A stretch of DNA of 64,000 nucleotides from Alistipes sp. dk3624 (GTDB lineage Bacteria; Bacteroidota; Bacteroidia; Bacteroidales; Rikenellaceae). Numbering within the stretch: the first letter of the stretch is position 1; each line of letters opens with the position of its first letter. A model generated the notes under the pieces. That model saw only the letters and a list, made by a program, of their open reading frames with translations. It was not told the origin of the DNA and did no database searches. The position numbers and the translations under genes were made by a program. Where the stretch lies: positions 1,054,001-1,118,000 of the forward strand of contig NZ_CP045651.1 of NCBI RefSeq assembly GCF_009557455.1, given 5' to 3'. Positions 38,456 through 50,067 of the stretch are shown piece by piece.

Positions 38456-39331
38456 ATGCAGATAATAGACGGAAAAGAGGTGGCGGCCAGCCTGCGCCGG
38501 GAGATTGCGGCCGAAGTGGCGGCTTGGGTCGCCGGCGGGAAACGGACGCCGCATCTGGTGGCCATTCTGGTCGGCAACGACGGGGCGAGCCAGACGTATG
38601 TGGGACATAAAGAGAAGTGCTGCGGCGAGGTGGGGTTCCGTTCGACCGTGCTGCGGCTGCCGGAGGAGACGTCCGAAGAGGCGTTGCTCGGCGAGATCGC
38701 CCGGCTGAACGCCGATCCGCAGGTGGACGGTTTCATCGTTCAGTTGCCGCTGCCGAAACATATCTCGGAACAACGGGTGATCGAAGCGATCGATCCGAAA
38801 AAGGATGTCGACGGTTTTCATCCGGTCAATACCGGGCGGATGATCTCCGGACTGCCGTCCTATCTGCCGGCCACGCCGGACGGGATTCTCGAATTGCTGA
38901 AATATTACGGGGTCGAAACCGCCGGACGGCATTGCGTCGTGATCGGCCGCAGCAACATCGTCGGCCGTCCGATCGCCAACCTGCTGTCGCAGAAAGGCTG
39001 GGACTGTACGGTGACGCTGTGCCACAGCCGGACGAAGGATCTTAAAAAGGTGGTGCGCGGCGGCGACATCGTAATCGCGGCGCTCGGCAAGGCCGAATTC
39101 GTTACCGCAGACATGGTGAAAGACGGGGCGGTGGTCGTCGACGTAGGCATTACGCGCGTTCCGAGCGACAAGACCAAATCGGGCTGGAAGCTGCTCGGCG
39201 ACGTCAAGTTCGACGAGGTGGCCCCGAAATGCAGTTACATTACGCCGGTTCCCGGCGGCGTCGGGCCGATGACGATCATCTCGTTGATGAAGAATACGCT
39301 GAAAGCCGCACGCAGGGAAGTTTACAAATAG
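38456..39331 (+). CDS. folD: Bifunctional methylenetetrahydrofolate dehydrogenase/cyclohydrolase
   Basis: 291 residues. [15 protein letters not shown] holds the catalytic Lys, [16 protein letters not shown] is the folate-site signature, [16 protein letters not shown] the NADP loop, and [11 protein letters not shown] the C-terminal signature. It interconverts 5,10-methylene-, methenyl- and 10-formyl-tetrahydrofolate. It is co-transcribed with ffh and ends in a strong terminator. Confidence 0.96.
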   Translation: MQIIDGKEVAASLRREIAAEVAAWVAGGKRTPHLVAILVGNDGASQTYVGHKEKCCGEVGFRSTVLRLPEETSEEALLGEIARLNADPQVDGFIVQLPLPKHISEQRVIEAIDPKKDVDGFHPVNTGRMISGLPSYLPATPDGILELLKYYGVETAGRHCVVIGRSNIVGRPIANLLSQKGWDCTVTLCHSRTKDLKKVVRGGDIVIAALGKAEFVTADMVKDGAVVVDVGITRVPSDKTKSGWKLLGDVKFDEVAPKCSYITPVPGGVGPMTIISLMKNTLKAARREVYK

Positions 39332-39375
39332 ATTGCGGCGGCAGGCGCCGTTCGATGCCGCCGCCGCGCGATCGT

Positions 39376-39408
39376 AAAAATCCCCTCCGGATTCCGGAGG
39401 GGATTTTT
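39376..39408 (+). terminator. Rho-independent terminator of ffh-folD
   Basis: AAAAATCCCCTCCGG (39376-39390) pairs with CCGGAGGGGATTTTT (39394-39408) around ATT. The T-run follows directly. Confidence 0.9.
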
Positions 39409-39499
39409 CGTGTTTCGACGGGCGTTTTCCCGGAAACCGGGTGGGCGCGTTGTTTTCCGTTTTGCCGAATCGGTCGTGGCCGTACCGGTGATCCGGCCG

Positions 39500-39974
39500 C
39501 TGTACCCCTCTTTTTGCTTGCAGCTGATGCCTACGGAGTGGTAACCGCCCACGAACGGTTGCAGGGCCGTCGCGCGTCCCAGCCGGAAATGGTAGGCGAT
39601 CATCACAGGCAGTTGCAGGTACATCAGTGCGACCCTCGGGCGTATCTGCGAGGTGCCCGGAACGTCTTCGTAGGCGATATCCGGTTTGACGCCTTTGTTC
39701 GAGAGATAGAGCCCCGTCTCCAGGTAGAGCGGATACCGGCACGACAGCAGGATCCGGTCGGATACTCCCACGTGGAAACTCGACCGCGGGTCGGAGATTT
39801 TTCCCCTTCCAGGTAGTTGCCCGTCATATCCGACAGGCTGTAACCGGCCCGTATGCCGAAGATATTCGTGCGGTACTGTTGCGCCGTGGCGACCGTGGCG
39901 AAGACCAATAGCCCTTTAAAGAATGCCCTTTCAAGTTCCAGATTCTCGGTCGTCTTATGATTAGAGAGGTTCAA
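39500..39974 (-). pseudogene. Frameshifted outer-membrane beta-barrel (PorT-like) protein
   Basis: One minus frame gives a signal-like stretch (KGLLVFATVATAQQ) and YRTNIFGIRAGYSLSDMTGN. Near 39775 the homology continues in another frame: FHVGVSDRILLSCRYPLYLE, then TGLYLSNKGVKPDIAYED and LPVMIAYHFRLGRATALQPF. A single-base loss explains the switch. The C-terminal strands are missing, so the gene is also truncated. Confidence 0.7.
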
Positions 39975-40081
39975 TGCTACGTGATGATAACCGCGCTGAA
40001 CGCCTCCTACATTTATAGCGGGGCGTACCTTGTTCGTCGTAGGTTGCTACAATCAGTACCGGCAGCGGAGCCAGTACCATT

Positions 40082-40921
40082 TTATTTCCATCCCATGAAC
40101 ATTCGAGTCGTTTCCGCGTCGTGGTGGTCGAAGAAGAGGCTCCTGCCCGTATCGAGCGTGGCGATGGCGGCCATATCCTCGTCGGAAAGCGAAAAGTCGA
40201 AGATGTCGATATTCTGCCGCATCCGTTCGATGTGGGTCGATTTGGGAATGATAATTACGCCGCGCTGGATAAGCCAGCGCAGGGCGACCTGAGCTACGCT
40301 TTTGCCGTATTTGCCGCCGATTCCGGCCAACAGCGGATTCGTAAAGAAACCGTTGCGACCTTCGGCGAACGGTCCCCACGACATGATGCGCGTACCGAAC
40401 TCCTCCATGATTTTCTGCGGCTCGGTCTGTTGGTCGAATACGTGCGTTTCCACTTGATTTACCGCCGGCACGATCTCCACGTTGCTGGCCAGGTCGATAA
40501 AGTGGTCGGGATAGAAATTCGAAACGCCGATGGCACGTAGTTTACCATCCTTATATGCCTCTTCTAATGCGCGATATGCCCCGTAACGGTCGCAGAACGG
40601 CTGGTGCAGGAGCATCAGGTCGATATAGTCCGTTTGCAATTTACGCAGGCTCTCGTCGATGGAAGCTTTCGCTTTTTCATACCCGTAGTTCGATATCCAC
40701 ACTTTCGACACGAGGAAAATCTCCTTGCGGTCGATACCGCTTTTGCCGACGGCATTTCCTACGCCTTCTTCGTTGTGGTATGCCTGCGCCGTGTCGATCA
40801 TCCGGTAACCCACTTTCAATGCATCGCTTACGCAACGTTCGCATTCGGCGGGCGATACCTGATAGACGCCGTAACCCATCTGCGGCATTTCGACGCCATT
40901 GTTCAATTTTACTGTGTCCAT
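40082..40921 (-). CDS. Aldo/keto reductase (AKR5-like)
   Basis: 279 residues. The catalytic tetrad is visible: Asp in MIDTAQAY, Tyr in the same segment, Lys in FLVSKVW and His in LMLLHQPFCD. GVSNFYPDHF and the NADPH loop PKSTHIERMRQN are typical. Such enzymes reduce aldehydes and ketones with NADPH. It diverges from the DUF418 operon. TACATTTA on the minus strand around 40950-40957 is a possible -7 box. Confidence 0.9.
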   Translation of the reverse strand: MDTVKLNNGVEMPQMGYGVYQVSPAECERCVSDALKVGYRMIDTAQAYHNEEGVGNAVGKSGIDRKEIFLVSKVWISNYGYEKAKASIDESLRKLQTDYIDLMLLHQPFCDRYGAYRALEEAYKDGKLRAIGVSNFYPDHFIDLASNVEIVPAVNQVETHVFDQQTEPQKIMEEFGTRIMSWGPFAEGRNGFFTNPLLAGIGGKYGKSVAQVALRWLIQRGVIIIPKSTHIERMRQNIDIFDFSLSDEDMAAIATLDTGRSLFFDHHDAETTRMFMGWK

Positions 40922-41119
40922 ACGCTAATTATTTTGTTTTTACAGTTGTGTAAATGTAGGCATATTCACATATGTTACCAGCATAAAAAATACGGTTTGG
41001 ATTGCATTTTTTGCGGTAAATTACATTGAAATTCAATCGTCCAGGATCGGACGATACAAAAACCGAGATAAGTGTAGTTCCAACCGAATTTATTGTAATT
41101 ACGGTTTGAGGTTCTTCTC

Positions 41120-41127
41120 TAACTTTG
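41120..41127 (+). promoter_or_regulatory. Promoter -7 box of the DUF418 operon
   Basis: TAACTTTG matches TAnnTTTG, 63 bp before the chosen ATG. It would drive the four overlapping or closely spaced genes to 45140. Confidence 0.55.
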
Positions 41128-41189
41128 CAATGTCGAACATGGACAACGTGGTTAAAGACAAATAATTGAAATTCGCATTAGCTATATTT

Positions 41190-42437
41190 ATGGGACAGAA
41201 CCAAACAGTAAAAGACAATCGTATTACCGTAATCGATGCCCTGCGAGGATTCGCCTTACTCGGTGTGGTACTGGTACACATGCAGCAACATTACAGCATT
41301 TTTAATTTCGGTGCATTTACGCCAACCGAACCTGCTTTCCCTGTTTTAGACGAGTGGATCGGTTGGTTGACCCGCAACGTACTCATGGGACGTTTTATAA
41401 ATATTTTCGCATTTCTTTTCGGTATGAGCTTTTTCATACAAATGGATCGTGCTGCGAGAAAAGGAGTGGATTTCAGACGGCGTTTTATCTGGCGTATGGT
41501 AATACTCTTTTTGATAGGCGTAGTCGGAAGCGCATTTTATTCGGGAGATATCCTATCGTTTTATGCCCTATTCGGATTGGTGTTGGTATTATTGTATCCA
41601 TTGAAGACCAGAGTACTTGTCGTAGTCGCATCCTTGATTCTGATAGGCGCTCCTCGTTGGATATCTTTCGGTTACGATAAAATCGCGGCTCCTCGGGAAA
41701 CGACCGTAGTTGCCAATGCCCCCGAAACGGAACGCGTGCGTGCCGAGCGTCCGCGCCAAATGGCCGACATCGCACAAGAAACTCCGTCACTTGCCAATAC
41801 CATCAAAAGCAACCTCACGGATGGTCGAATGCGGACATTAAATTACCAGTTCAATTGGGGCGGTCGTGGTTATCTGACTTTTGCCCTCTTTATTTTGGGA
41901 CTCGTCGTCGGGCGTATCCGCTTTTTCGAAACGGTACACCTGCACACTCGCCGCAACATCTCACTATTCGTATTGTTTGCTGCCGGAGCGTGGATTATCG
42001 GTCGAATAAACGGACTCCTGCCGCAAGAACACACCTCTTTCATGCAAGGTATTACCCCCTCTGCGACAGCGCTTTTCCGCATGACGTTGAACGATGTGAA
42101 TATGGTTCTTTTCTCGGCAGCCATAACGATGGGATTCGTTATTCTGTATCATATGAAAGGTATAGGAAAATGCCTGAATCTATTGACTCCTTACGGGCGC
42201 ATGGGACTTACAAATTACGAAGCGCAAGGCATTATAGGCTCCATCATATTCTCGCTTTGGGGTTTCGGCTCCATATTCGGCCGTTGGCATGCTACCGAAT
42301 TATTTTGTTTGGGAATTGCATTTTATATAGTACAAGTCGTATTCAGTAGAATATGGCTCACTTATTTCAAATACGGCCCGCTGGAATGGTTCTGGCGTTC
42401 GGCGACCTATCTTAAATGGCAACCGTTTCGTAAATAA
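41190..42437 (+). CDS. DUF418 domain membrane protein
   Basis: 415 residues from ATG 41190; another ATG at 41166 is possible. The N-terminal VIDALRGFALLGVVLVHM is the hallmark of DUF418/acyltransferase-like membrane proteins. About ten membrane segments follow. The C-terminal half contains the DUF418 domain (GRMGLTNYEAQGIIGSIIFS and PLEWFWRSATYLKW). Function is unproven; members may move acyl groups across the membrane. The gene is lower in GC than its neighbours, which suggests separate acquisition. Confidence 0.85.
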   Translation: MGQNQTVKDNRITVIDALRGFALLGVVLVHMQQHYSIFNFGAFTPTEPAFPVLDEWIGWLTRNVLMGRFINIFAFLFGMSFFIQMDRAARKGVDFRRRFIWRMVILFLIGVVGSAFYSGDILSFYALFGLVLVLLYPLKTRVLVVVASLILIGAPRWISFGYDKIAAPRETTVVANAPETERVRAERPRQMADIAQETPSLANTIKSNLTDGRMRTLNYQFNWGGRGYLTFALFILGLVVGRIRFFETVHLHTRRNISLFVLFAAGAWIIGRINGLLPQEHTSFMQGITPSATALFRMTLNDVNMVLFSAAITMGFVILYHMKGIGKCLNLLTPYGRMGLTNYEAQGIIGSIIFSLWGFGSIFGRWHATELFCLGIAFYIVQVVFSRIWLTYFKYGPLEWFWRSATYLKWQPFRK

Positions 42438-42445
42438 TAGAAAAT

Positions 42446-45140
<2,695 letters not shown>

Positions 45141-45168
45141 TCCGTCGGATAGTGTTAAAAACAGCAGG

Positions 45169-45199
45169 ACTTGCAGTCGTGGTTCGCACGATTGCAAGT
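45169..45199. promoter_or_regulatory. Candidate operator upstream of the araC-type gene
   Basis: ACTTGCAGTCGT (45169-45180) and ACGATTGCAAGT (45188-45199) match as reverse complements at 11 of 12 positions around a 7-nt spacer. The right arm contains the TTG that could be the -33 element of the regulator promoter. No T-run follows, so control of the promoter is more likely than termination. Confidence 0.4.
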
Positions 45200-45217
45200 T
45201 CATTTCGGATTTATTTC

Positions 45218-45225
45218 TATTTTTG
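45218..45225 (+). promoter_or_regulatory. Promoter -7 box of the araC-type gene
   Basis: TATTTTTG matches TAnnTTTG, 25 bp before the ATG at 45250. Confidence 0.55.
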
Positions 45226-45249
45226 TATTTGAGGATAAACGGATAGGGC

Positions 45250-46056
45250 ATGGAAGATCAGAAAGATATAATCGTCGCAGACAGGCTCGGCATCGTGAGG
45301 ACGGATTGCGAGAAGGAGTATCTGGCTCATTTGCTCTGTCTGGGAGGAACGTGCCGTTATCGTTTCAACGGACGGCCTTTTGAACTGCACGCCGGAGACG
45401 TATCCATCGTACGTAAACGGAAAATGTTGGAGAAAATAGAACCGTCGGACGATTTCCGGTGTAAAATAATCTATGCGACTCCCGGTTTCATAAATTTGTG
45501 TACGCCGCAGAGCAATTACGGAATAAAAGGTTCGTTGGCGCTCTTTCTCAATCCCGTCATGCACCTTACTCCCGAGCAACAAATCGTGTGTCGCCGCGAT
45601 TTCGACTTGCTGGAGCTACGCATCAAAGATACGGAGCACCGGTTCTACCGCGAGGTATTGATTAATGCTATGCAGGCGGCTATCCTCGACTTTTTCGATT
45701 TCCATGCCCGCATCTATGGCGAAAGCGACATCTCCACGCAGAACGCTTCCGTTATGAGCCGTTTCCTTAAGATGCTGGAAGAAGGAACGTACCGCGAGCA
45801 CCGGGAAGTGACCTATTACGCCGACCGTCTGTGCGTTACATCCAAATATCTGTCGGAAGTGTCGAAAAAGGTAAGCGGGTATGCCGCCAACTACTGGATC
45901 AACCGTTATACGATACTCGACATTACCCGTCTGCTACGCGACAAATCATTGACGTTCGTCCAGATTTCCGATATGTTCGGCTTCTCGTCGCCCGCCTATT
46001 TCAGCCGCTACGTGCAGCAACATCTGGGTATGAAACCTACGGATTACAGGGAATAG
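45250..46056 (+). CDS. AraC-family transcriptional regulator
   Basis: 268 residues. The N-terminal half is a cupin-like effector domain (YRFNGRPFELHAGDVSIVRK). The C-terminal 95 residues carry two helix-turn-helix units: YYADRLCVTSKYLSEVSKKV and FVQISDMFGFSSPAYFSRYV, ending in GMKPTDYRE. It probably controls the adjacent redox genes on either side. A Crp/Fnr gene follows after 2 bp. Confidence 0.9.
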   Translation: MEDQKDIIVADRLGIVRTDCEKEYLAHLLCLGGTCRYRFNGRPFELHAGDVSIVRKRKMLEKIEPSDDFRCKIIYATPGFINLCTPQSNYGIKGSLALFLNPVMHLTPEQQIVCRRDFDLLELRIKDTEHRFYREVLINAMQAAILDFFDFHARIYGESDISTQNASVMSRFLKMLEEGTYREHREVTYYADRLCVTSKYLSEVSKKVSGYAANYWINRYTILDITRLLRDKSLTFVQISDMFGFSSPAYFSRYVQQHLGMKPTDYRE

Positions 46057-46058
46057 TT

Positions 46059-46583
46059 ATGGCATCGGATTATCTGTCTAATTTTTACGCAGTTGCAAAA
46101 CAGTTGACGATTCCCCCGAAAACCATATTATTGGAAGAGGGTAAAGTTGCGGATAAACTCTATTTGATCCGTAAGGGTTGTCTGCGGCTGTTTTTCTATA
46201 ACGACGGGAAAGACATTACTTTCCAATTCTTTTTTGAGGGGGATTTTGTCGCTTCGTTTGATAGCCTATATAAGCGCACGCCGAGCCTTTTCTACTTAGA
46301 GAGCATTGAGCCTGCCGAAGTCGCTGCGATAAAAAGGAATGATTTTTACGCCATTATCAAAGACGACCCACGGTGGAGGCAAGCGTATGAAGAAAAGCTC
46401 ATCGACCGGTTTCACTCCTATCAGCAACTATTCCTGTCGCGGATAAAAAATACGCCGCAACAACGATATGAAGAATTGCTCAAGGAATACCCGAATATCA
46501 TTCAGCGGGTTCCGCAACATTACATAGCCTCTTATCTCGGCATTACCCCCGTCTCCCTGTCCCGTATCAGAAATCGCCGTTAG
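46059..46583 (+). CDS. Crp/Fnr-family regulator
   Basis: 174 residues from ATG 46059. The cyclic-nucleotide-binding-type beta barrel includes LYLIRKGCLRLFFYNDGKDI and FQFFFEGDFVASFDSLYK. The C-terminal helix-turn-helix is short (HYIASYLGITPVSLSRIRNR). No Cys cluster for an iron-sulfur centre is present. Co-transcribed with the AraC gene. Ligand unknown. Confidence 0.88.
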   Translation: MASDYLSNFYAVAKQLTIPPKTILLEEGKVADKLYLIRKGCLRLFFYNDGKDITFQFFFEGDFVASFDSLYKRTPSLFYLESIEPAEVAAIKRNDFYAIIKDDPRWRQAYEEKLIDRFHSYQQLFLSRIKNTPQQRYEELLKEYPNIIQRVPQHYIASYLGITPVSLSRIRNRR

Positions 46584-46646
46584 GCTTCGATCTTTACAAT
46601 TGTTATCGTCTGCATCCGATCGGAGTGGCGACCTTTGTCACATAGT

Positions 46647-47084
46647 ATGAATCGGAAACAGATGAAAAAGATTTTTGTAATAGATTGGGGTCTAATTTTC
46701 ACATTCGTTCTGTCTGCATGTTCGGGAATAGGATTACATATTGCCGGACACGGGAATGCCCACGAGGTGTGGCATAATTGGGCCGTATTTCACGTTTTAA
46801 CAAGTTTTTTGTTCCTTATAACTGTAATATTCCATATAATTACACATTGGAGTTGGTATAGAGGAGTTGTAAAAAACGGGATAGGCAGAAAAAGCAGAGT
46901 TACGATGGCGCTATCTATCGTATTTTTATTCGTATCCGTTACGGGAATTGTTTTGCTTAATATTAATGGGGCGAACTCTCGAATAGGATTATGGCATTAT
47001 AGGGTTGGAATTATCACATCGGTCCTTTCCATCGGACATGTCTTTAAACGCATTCCTGCCTTACGCAACTCTTTGAGAAGATAA
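46647..47084 (+). CDS. DUF4405 membrane protein (cytochrome b-like)
   Basis: 145 residues from ATG 46647; a TTG at 46635 and an ATG at 46662 are alternatives. Four membrane helices with His residues at helix positions (GLHIAGHGNAHEVWHNW, VFHIITHWSWY, LWHYRVGIITSVLSIGHVF) are consistent with haem ligation. DUF4405 proteins often accompany periplasmic flavin-based electron transfer, which fits the exported flavodoxin upstream. This link is inference. Confidence 0.75.
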   Translation: MNRKQMKKIFVIDWGLIFTFVLSACSGIGLHIAGHGNAHEVWHNWAVFHVLTSFLFLITVIFHIITHWSWYRGVVKNGIGRKSRVTMALSIVFLFVSVTGIVLLNINGANSRIGLWHYRVGIITSVLSIGHVFKRIPALRNSLRR

Positions 47085-47106
47085 TTCAGGATAGACGGTG
47101 TCGCTT

Positions 47107-47141
47107 AATCGGAAAAAACTGCAGTTTTTTCCGATTTTTTT
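47107..47141 (+). terminator. Terminator after the DUF4405 gene
   Basis: A perfect 30-bp palindrome, left half AATCGGAAAAAACTG (47107-47121), is followed by a T-run to 47141. Confidence 0.85.
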
Positions 47142-47167
47142 GTATCGACCGGTTTCGGGCTTCCCGC

Positions 47168-47175
47168 TATTTTTG
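47168..47175 (+). promoter_or_regulatory. Promoter -7 box of the NTF2-like/cupin/hydrolase operon
   Basis: TATTTTTG matches TAnnTTTG, 31 bp before the ATG at 47206 and just after a terminator, so it begins a new transcription unit. Confidence 0.6.
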
Positions 47176-47205
47176 CGAGTAGTAGGAACTTAACATCGGA
47201 AAGAT

Positions 47206-47658
47206 ATGAAATCAATAGCCATTATGGTATTTATGTTTCTGACCTTAACGGTCGGAGCAAAAGCGCAAGAGAATCAGAGAATATTTACAGCCGAAGAACA
47301 GGCGATAGTTGATTTATCGAACAGTAAGTGGGAATGGATGGCAGAGAAGAACGTGGAGAAGCTGGCGGAACTGTTTCACAAAAACTCGCAGTTCGTCCAC
47401 ATGGGCGGCTATTGGGGCAAACAGGAAGAGCTGAACACCATCCGCACGGGTGGCATCTGGTACAAGAAAACCGAGATACACGACGTACAGGTGAAGTTTG
47501 CGGCCGGAACGGCTACCGTTTACAGCCGGATTCATCTGCACTCGGTAGTCGGCGGCAACGCCGTGCGCTTTCCGTTTATCGTTACGGAGGTATATGTAAT
47601 GGAGAACGGCAAGTGGCAGCTATCTACGCTTGCCTTTACACGAACATTAGGAAAATAA
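47206..47658 (+). CDS. Exported NTF2-like (DUF4440-type) protein
   Basis: 150 residues, signal peptide MKSIAIMVFMFLTLTVGAKA. The mature domain (AIVDLSNSKWEWMAEKNVEK, then LAELFHKNSQFVHMGG and VTEVYVMENGKWQLSTLAFT) is the cone-shaped SnoaL/NTF2 fold, which binds small hydrophobic molecules or acts as an isomerase. First gene of a three-gene operon. Confidence 0.82.
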   Translation: MKSIAIMVFMFLTLTVGAKAQENQRIFTAEEQAIVDLSNSKWEWMAEKNVEKLAELFHKNSQFVHMGGYWGKQEELNTIRTGGIWYKKTEIHDVQVKFAAGTATVYSRIHLHSVVGGNAVRFPFIVTEVYVMENGKWQLSTLAFTRTLGK

Positions 47659-47675
47659 TCAAACAAAAAACGGAT

Positions 47676-48815
47676 ATGAGAATTAAGAATTTATTTTTAA
47701 CAGCTATGTTATCCATATCATCGGTTATAATTTATGCGCAAACTGCGGAAACCTTCCGGCAGCCTTATCCGCTCGGCGAAAAAATATCCCCGAACCCCAA
47801 TTTTACGGGCGAAGTATGGCTTGCGCCTTTGACCGAAAAGGAAGAATTGAACGTCCCGATGGCAAATGTAACCTTCGAACCTGGTTGCCGCAACAGTTGG
47901 CACTCGCACAAAGCCGGCCAGTTGTTGATAGCCACCGCAGGCATCGGTTACTATCAGGAAAAAGGAGAGCCCGCCCGTCGGTTGTTTCCGGGCGACATCG
48001 TGGAAATAGCGCCGGATGTCGAGCATTGGCATGGGGCCGCACCGGACAGTTGGTTCGCCCATATAGCCATTACCGCCAATCCTCAAACCAACGCGGCGGC
48101 ATGGCTCGAACCGGTAAGTGACGAAGAGTACCGTAAGGCCACGACTGAAGCGGAAAGCCGCTATGCCGAAGCGAACGAGGTGCTGACCGTCCGTGAGCAA
48201 GCCATCGTCGCAGTGGCATCTTATACGGGTAAAGGAGATTTGGAGCACCTGAAGCCGGCTTTTACGCAGGCATTGGAAACCGGTATGACCATTAACGAAA
48301 TAAACGAAGTGTTGATTCACGCCTACGCCTATTGCGGGTTTCCGCGCAGCCTGCGGGCAATCCAGATTTTCATGCAGGTAGTGGACGAACGGAAAGCGGC
48401 CGGAATAAACGACCCGGTCGGTCGGGAAGCATCCGCAGTCAAGGACGACAGAAATCGCTACGAGCGGGGACGCGACGTGCTTGCCGAAATATCGGGTACG
48501 CCGGCCGATGCTCCGAAAGCAGGATATGCCGTATTCGCCCCTACTATCGAGCGTTTTCTAAAAGAACATTTGTTTACCGATCTTTTCGAGCGAGACTTGC
48601 TGACCTGCCGGGAACGTGAACTCGCTACGGTGTCCATCCTTGCAGGAGTGAGCGGCGTGGAACCGATGGCTGTCGGCCACATGTCTATTTGCCTGCATCT
48701 CGGTATTACGCCCGAACAACTCTCGGCATTGCTGAACATCGTTGAAATGAATCTCGGTAAGAACTATTCGGAACCGCTTCGCAAAGTGTTGAATCAAATA
48801 ACGGAAAAGAAATGA
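47676..48815 (+). CDS. Exported cupin-carboxymuconolactone decarboxylase fusion
   Basis: 379 residues from ATG 47676, with a signal peptide (MRIKNLFLTAMLSISSVIIY). Residues 30-150 form a cupin with metal ligands in NSWHSHKAGQLL and VEHWHG. Two carboxymuconolactone-decarboxylase repeats follow (LTVREQAIVAVASYTGKGDL with AYAYCGFPRSL, and CRERELATVSILAGVSGVEP). The usual redox Cys pair of AhpD-type proteins is not complete. A role in oxidising or decarboxylating a ring lactone or quinone-like compound is inferred. Its stop overlaps the next ATG. Confidence 0.88.
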   Translation: MRIKNLFLTAMLSISSVIIYAQTAETFRQPYPLGEKISPNPNFTGEVWLAPLTEKEELNVPMANVTFEPGCRNSWHSHKAGQLLIATAGIGYYQEKGEPARRLFPGDIVEIAPDVEHWHGAAPDSWFAHIAITANPQTNAAAWLEPVSDEEYRKATTEAESRYAEANEVLTVREQAIVAVASYTGKGDLEHLKPAFTQALETGMTINEINEVLIHAYAYCGFPRSLRAIQIFMQVVDERKAAGINDPVGREASAVKDDRNRYERGRDVLAEISGTPADAPKAGYAVFAPTIERFLKEHLFTDLFERDLLTCRERELATVSILAGVSGVEPMAVGHMSICLHLGITPEQLSALLNIVEMNLGKNYSEPLRKVLNQITEKK

Positions 48816-49873
48816 AGAAGATAATTTTATCGGTATTGTTGCTGTCAGTTACAGCAATAGCCGGAGCGCAAGAACCTGTTGCAATAGTCAAACAAGGTCA
48901 CTTCTCGGTAGGAGGTACAACCACACAGCGGCCGGGAGCATACGACAACCGTAAATTCGTCGGTTGGGTGGAGCAGGAAGAGACCGGCCAGAGTTATCGC
49001 GCCGATCATGCCTTCGTGGATTTCCAGATACCCGCTGATGCGAAAAAGCTGCCGTTGGTCTATGTGCACGGCTACGGAGGCTCAGGCGTTTGCTGGCAGA
49101 TGACCCCCGACGGACGGGAAGGCTTTGCTACGTTGATGCTACGCCGTGGCTGGAGCAGCTATGTGGCGGATCTTCCGGGCAGGGGGCGTGCCGGACGCAC
49201 ATCCGCAACAACGACGGTAAAGCCCGTCACCGACGAGATGTTCTGGTTCGATATTTGGCGCATCGGCATTTGGCCGAATTATAACGAGGGCGTGCAATTC
49301 CCGAAAGATTCCGTGTCGCTTTCTCAATTTTTCCGTGAAATGACGCCCGATTTGAGCGACCACAAAGAGGATGTACCTGCCCTCGGTGCATTGGCTGACC
49401 GTATCGGCGACCATATTCTCGTCACCCACTCGGCGGGCGGTTTTCCCGGCTGGATGTCTGCCATGCAAAATCCACAGGTCAAGGCGGTCGTTTCGTATGA
49501 GCCGGGCGGATTCGTGTTCCCCGAAAGAGAAGTCCCGGAACGTATCGACGGGCTGACGGGAGGCGTAGCCGGAACGCCCGTTCCGACGGAACAGTTCGAG
49601 CGGCTCACGGAAATCCCTGTCGTCCTCTATTTCGGCGACTATATTCCCGAAACGCCGTCCGAGAATCTCGGCGATGAGAACTGGCGCGTGCGGCTCCAAA
49701 TGGCCCGCAAGTTCGTGGAAACGATCAATCGACACGGAGGCAATGCAACGTTGGTGGAATTACCCAAAATCGGTATACATGGCAATACGCATTTTCTGAT
49801 GCAAGATCTGAATAATGACGAATTGGCCGATTTACTCAATAGATGGCTGCAAGAGCAATTGCTGGCACAATGA
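48812..49873 (+). CDS. Exported alpha/beta hydrolase with a serine nucleophile
   Basis: 353 residues, signal peptide MKKIILSVLLLSVTAIAGA. LVYVHGYGGSGVCWQ gives the oxyanion loop and ILVTHSAGGFPGW the nucleophile elbow (Ser). The His is probably in KIGIHGNTHFLMQ. It overlaps the cupin gene by 4 bp. Lactone or ester hydrolysis in the periplasm is plausible. Confidence 0.87.
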   Translation: MKKIILSVLLLSVTAIAGAQEPVAIVKQGHFSVGGTTTQRPGAYDNRKFVGWVEQEETGQSYRADHAFVDFQIPADAKKLPLVYVHGYGGSGVCWQMTPDGREGFATLMLRRGWSSYVADLPGRGRAGRTSATTTVKPVTDEMFWFDIWRIGIWPNYNEGVQFPKDSVSLSQFFREMTPDLSDHKEDVPALGALADRIGDHILVTHSAGGFPGWMSAMQNPQVKAVVSYEPGGFVFPEREVPERIDGLTGGVAGTPVPTEQFERLTEIPVVLYFGDYIPETPSENLGDENWRVRLQMARKFVETINRHGGNATLVELPKIGIHGNTHFLMQDLNNDELADLLNRWLQEQLLAQ

Positions 49874-49942
49874 CTTGTATTATAGTCATATATTATAGAG
49901 TATAAAAACTACGGTGTCCGGAAGTTCTCCGACACTATCGGC

Positions 49943-49963
49943 GGTTTTGTGTCCCACAAAACC
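49943..49963. repeat. Inverted repeat between convergent genes
   Basis: GGTTTTGTG (49943-49951) and CACAAAACC (49955-49963) pair exactly around TCC. It lies between the hydrolase and ATPase stops and may end either transcript, although no T-run follows. Confidence 0.4.
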
Positions 49964-50067
49964 TATACTTGTTCCCCGGACGCATTCAGACATCGGCTGC
50001 CGTGCGTGCCACAGGACAGAACCAACGTTTTCCCACACAAGCAAGCTGATTCATCCGAAAAAAAAGC

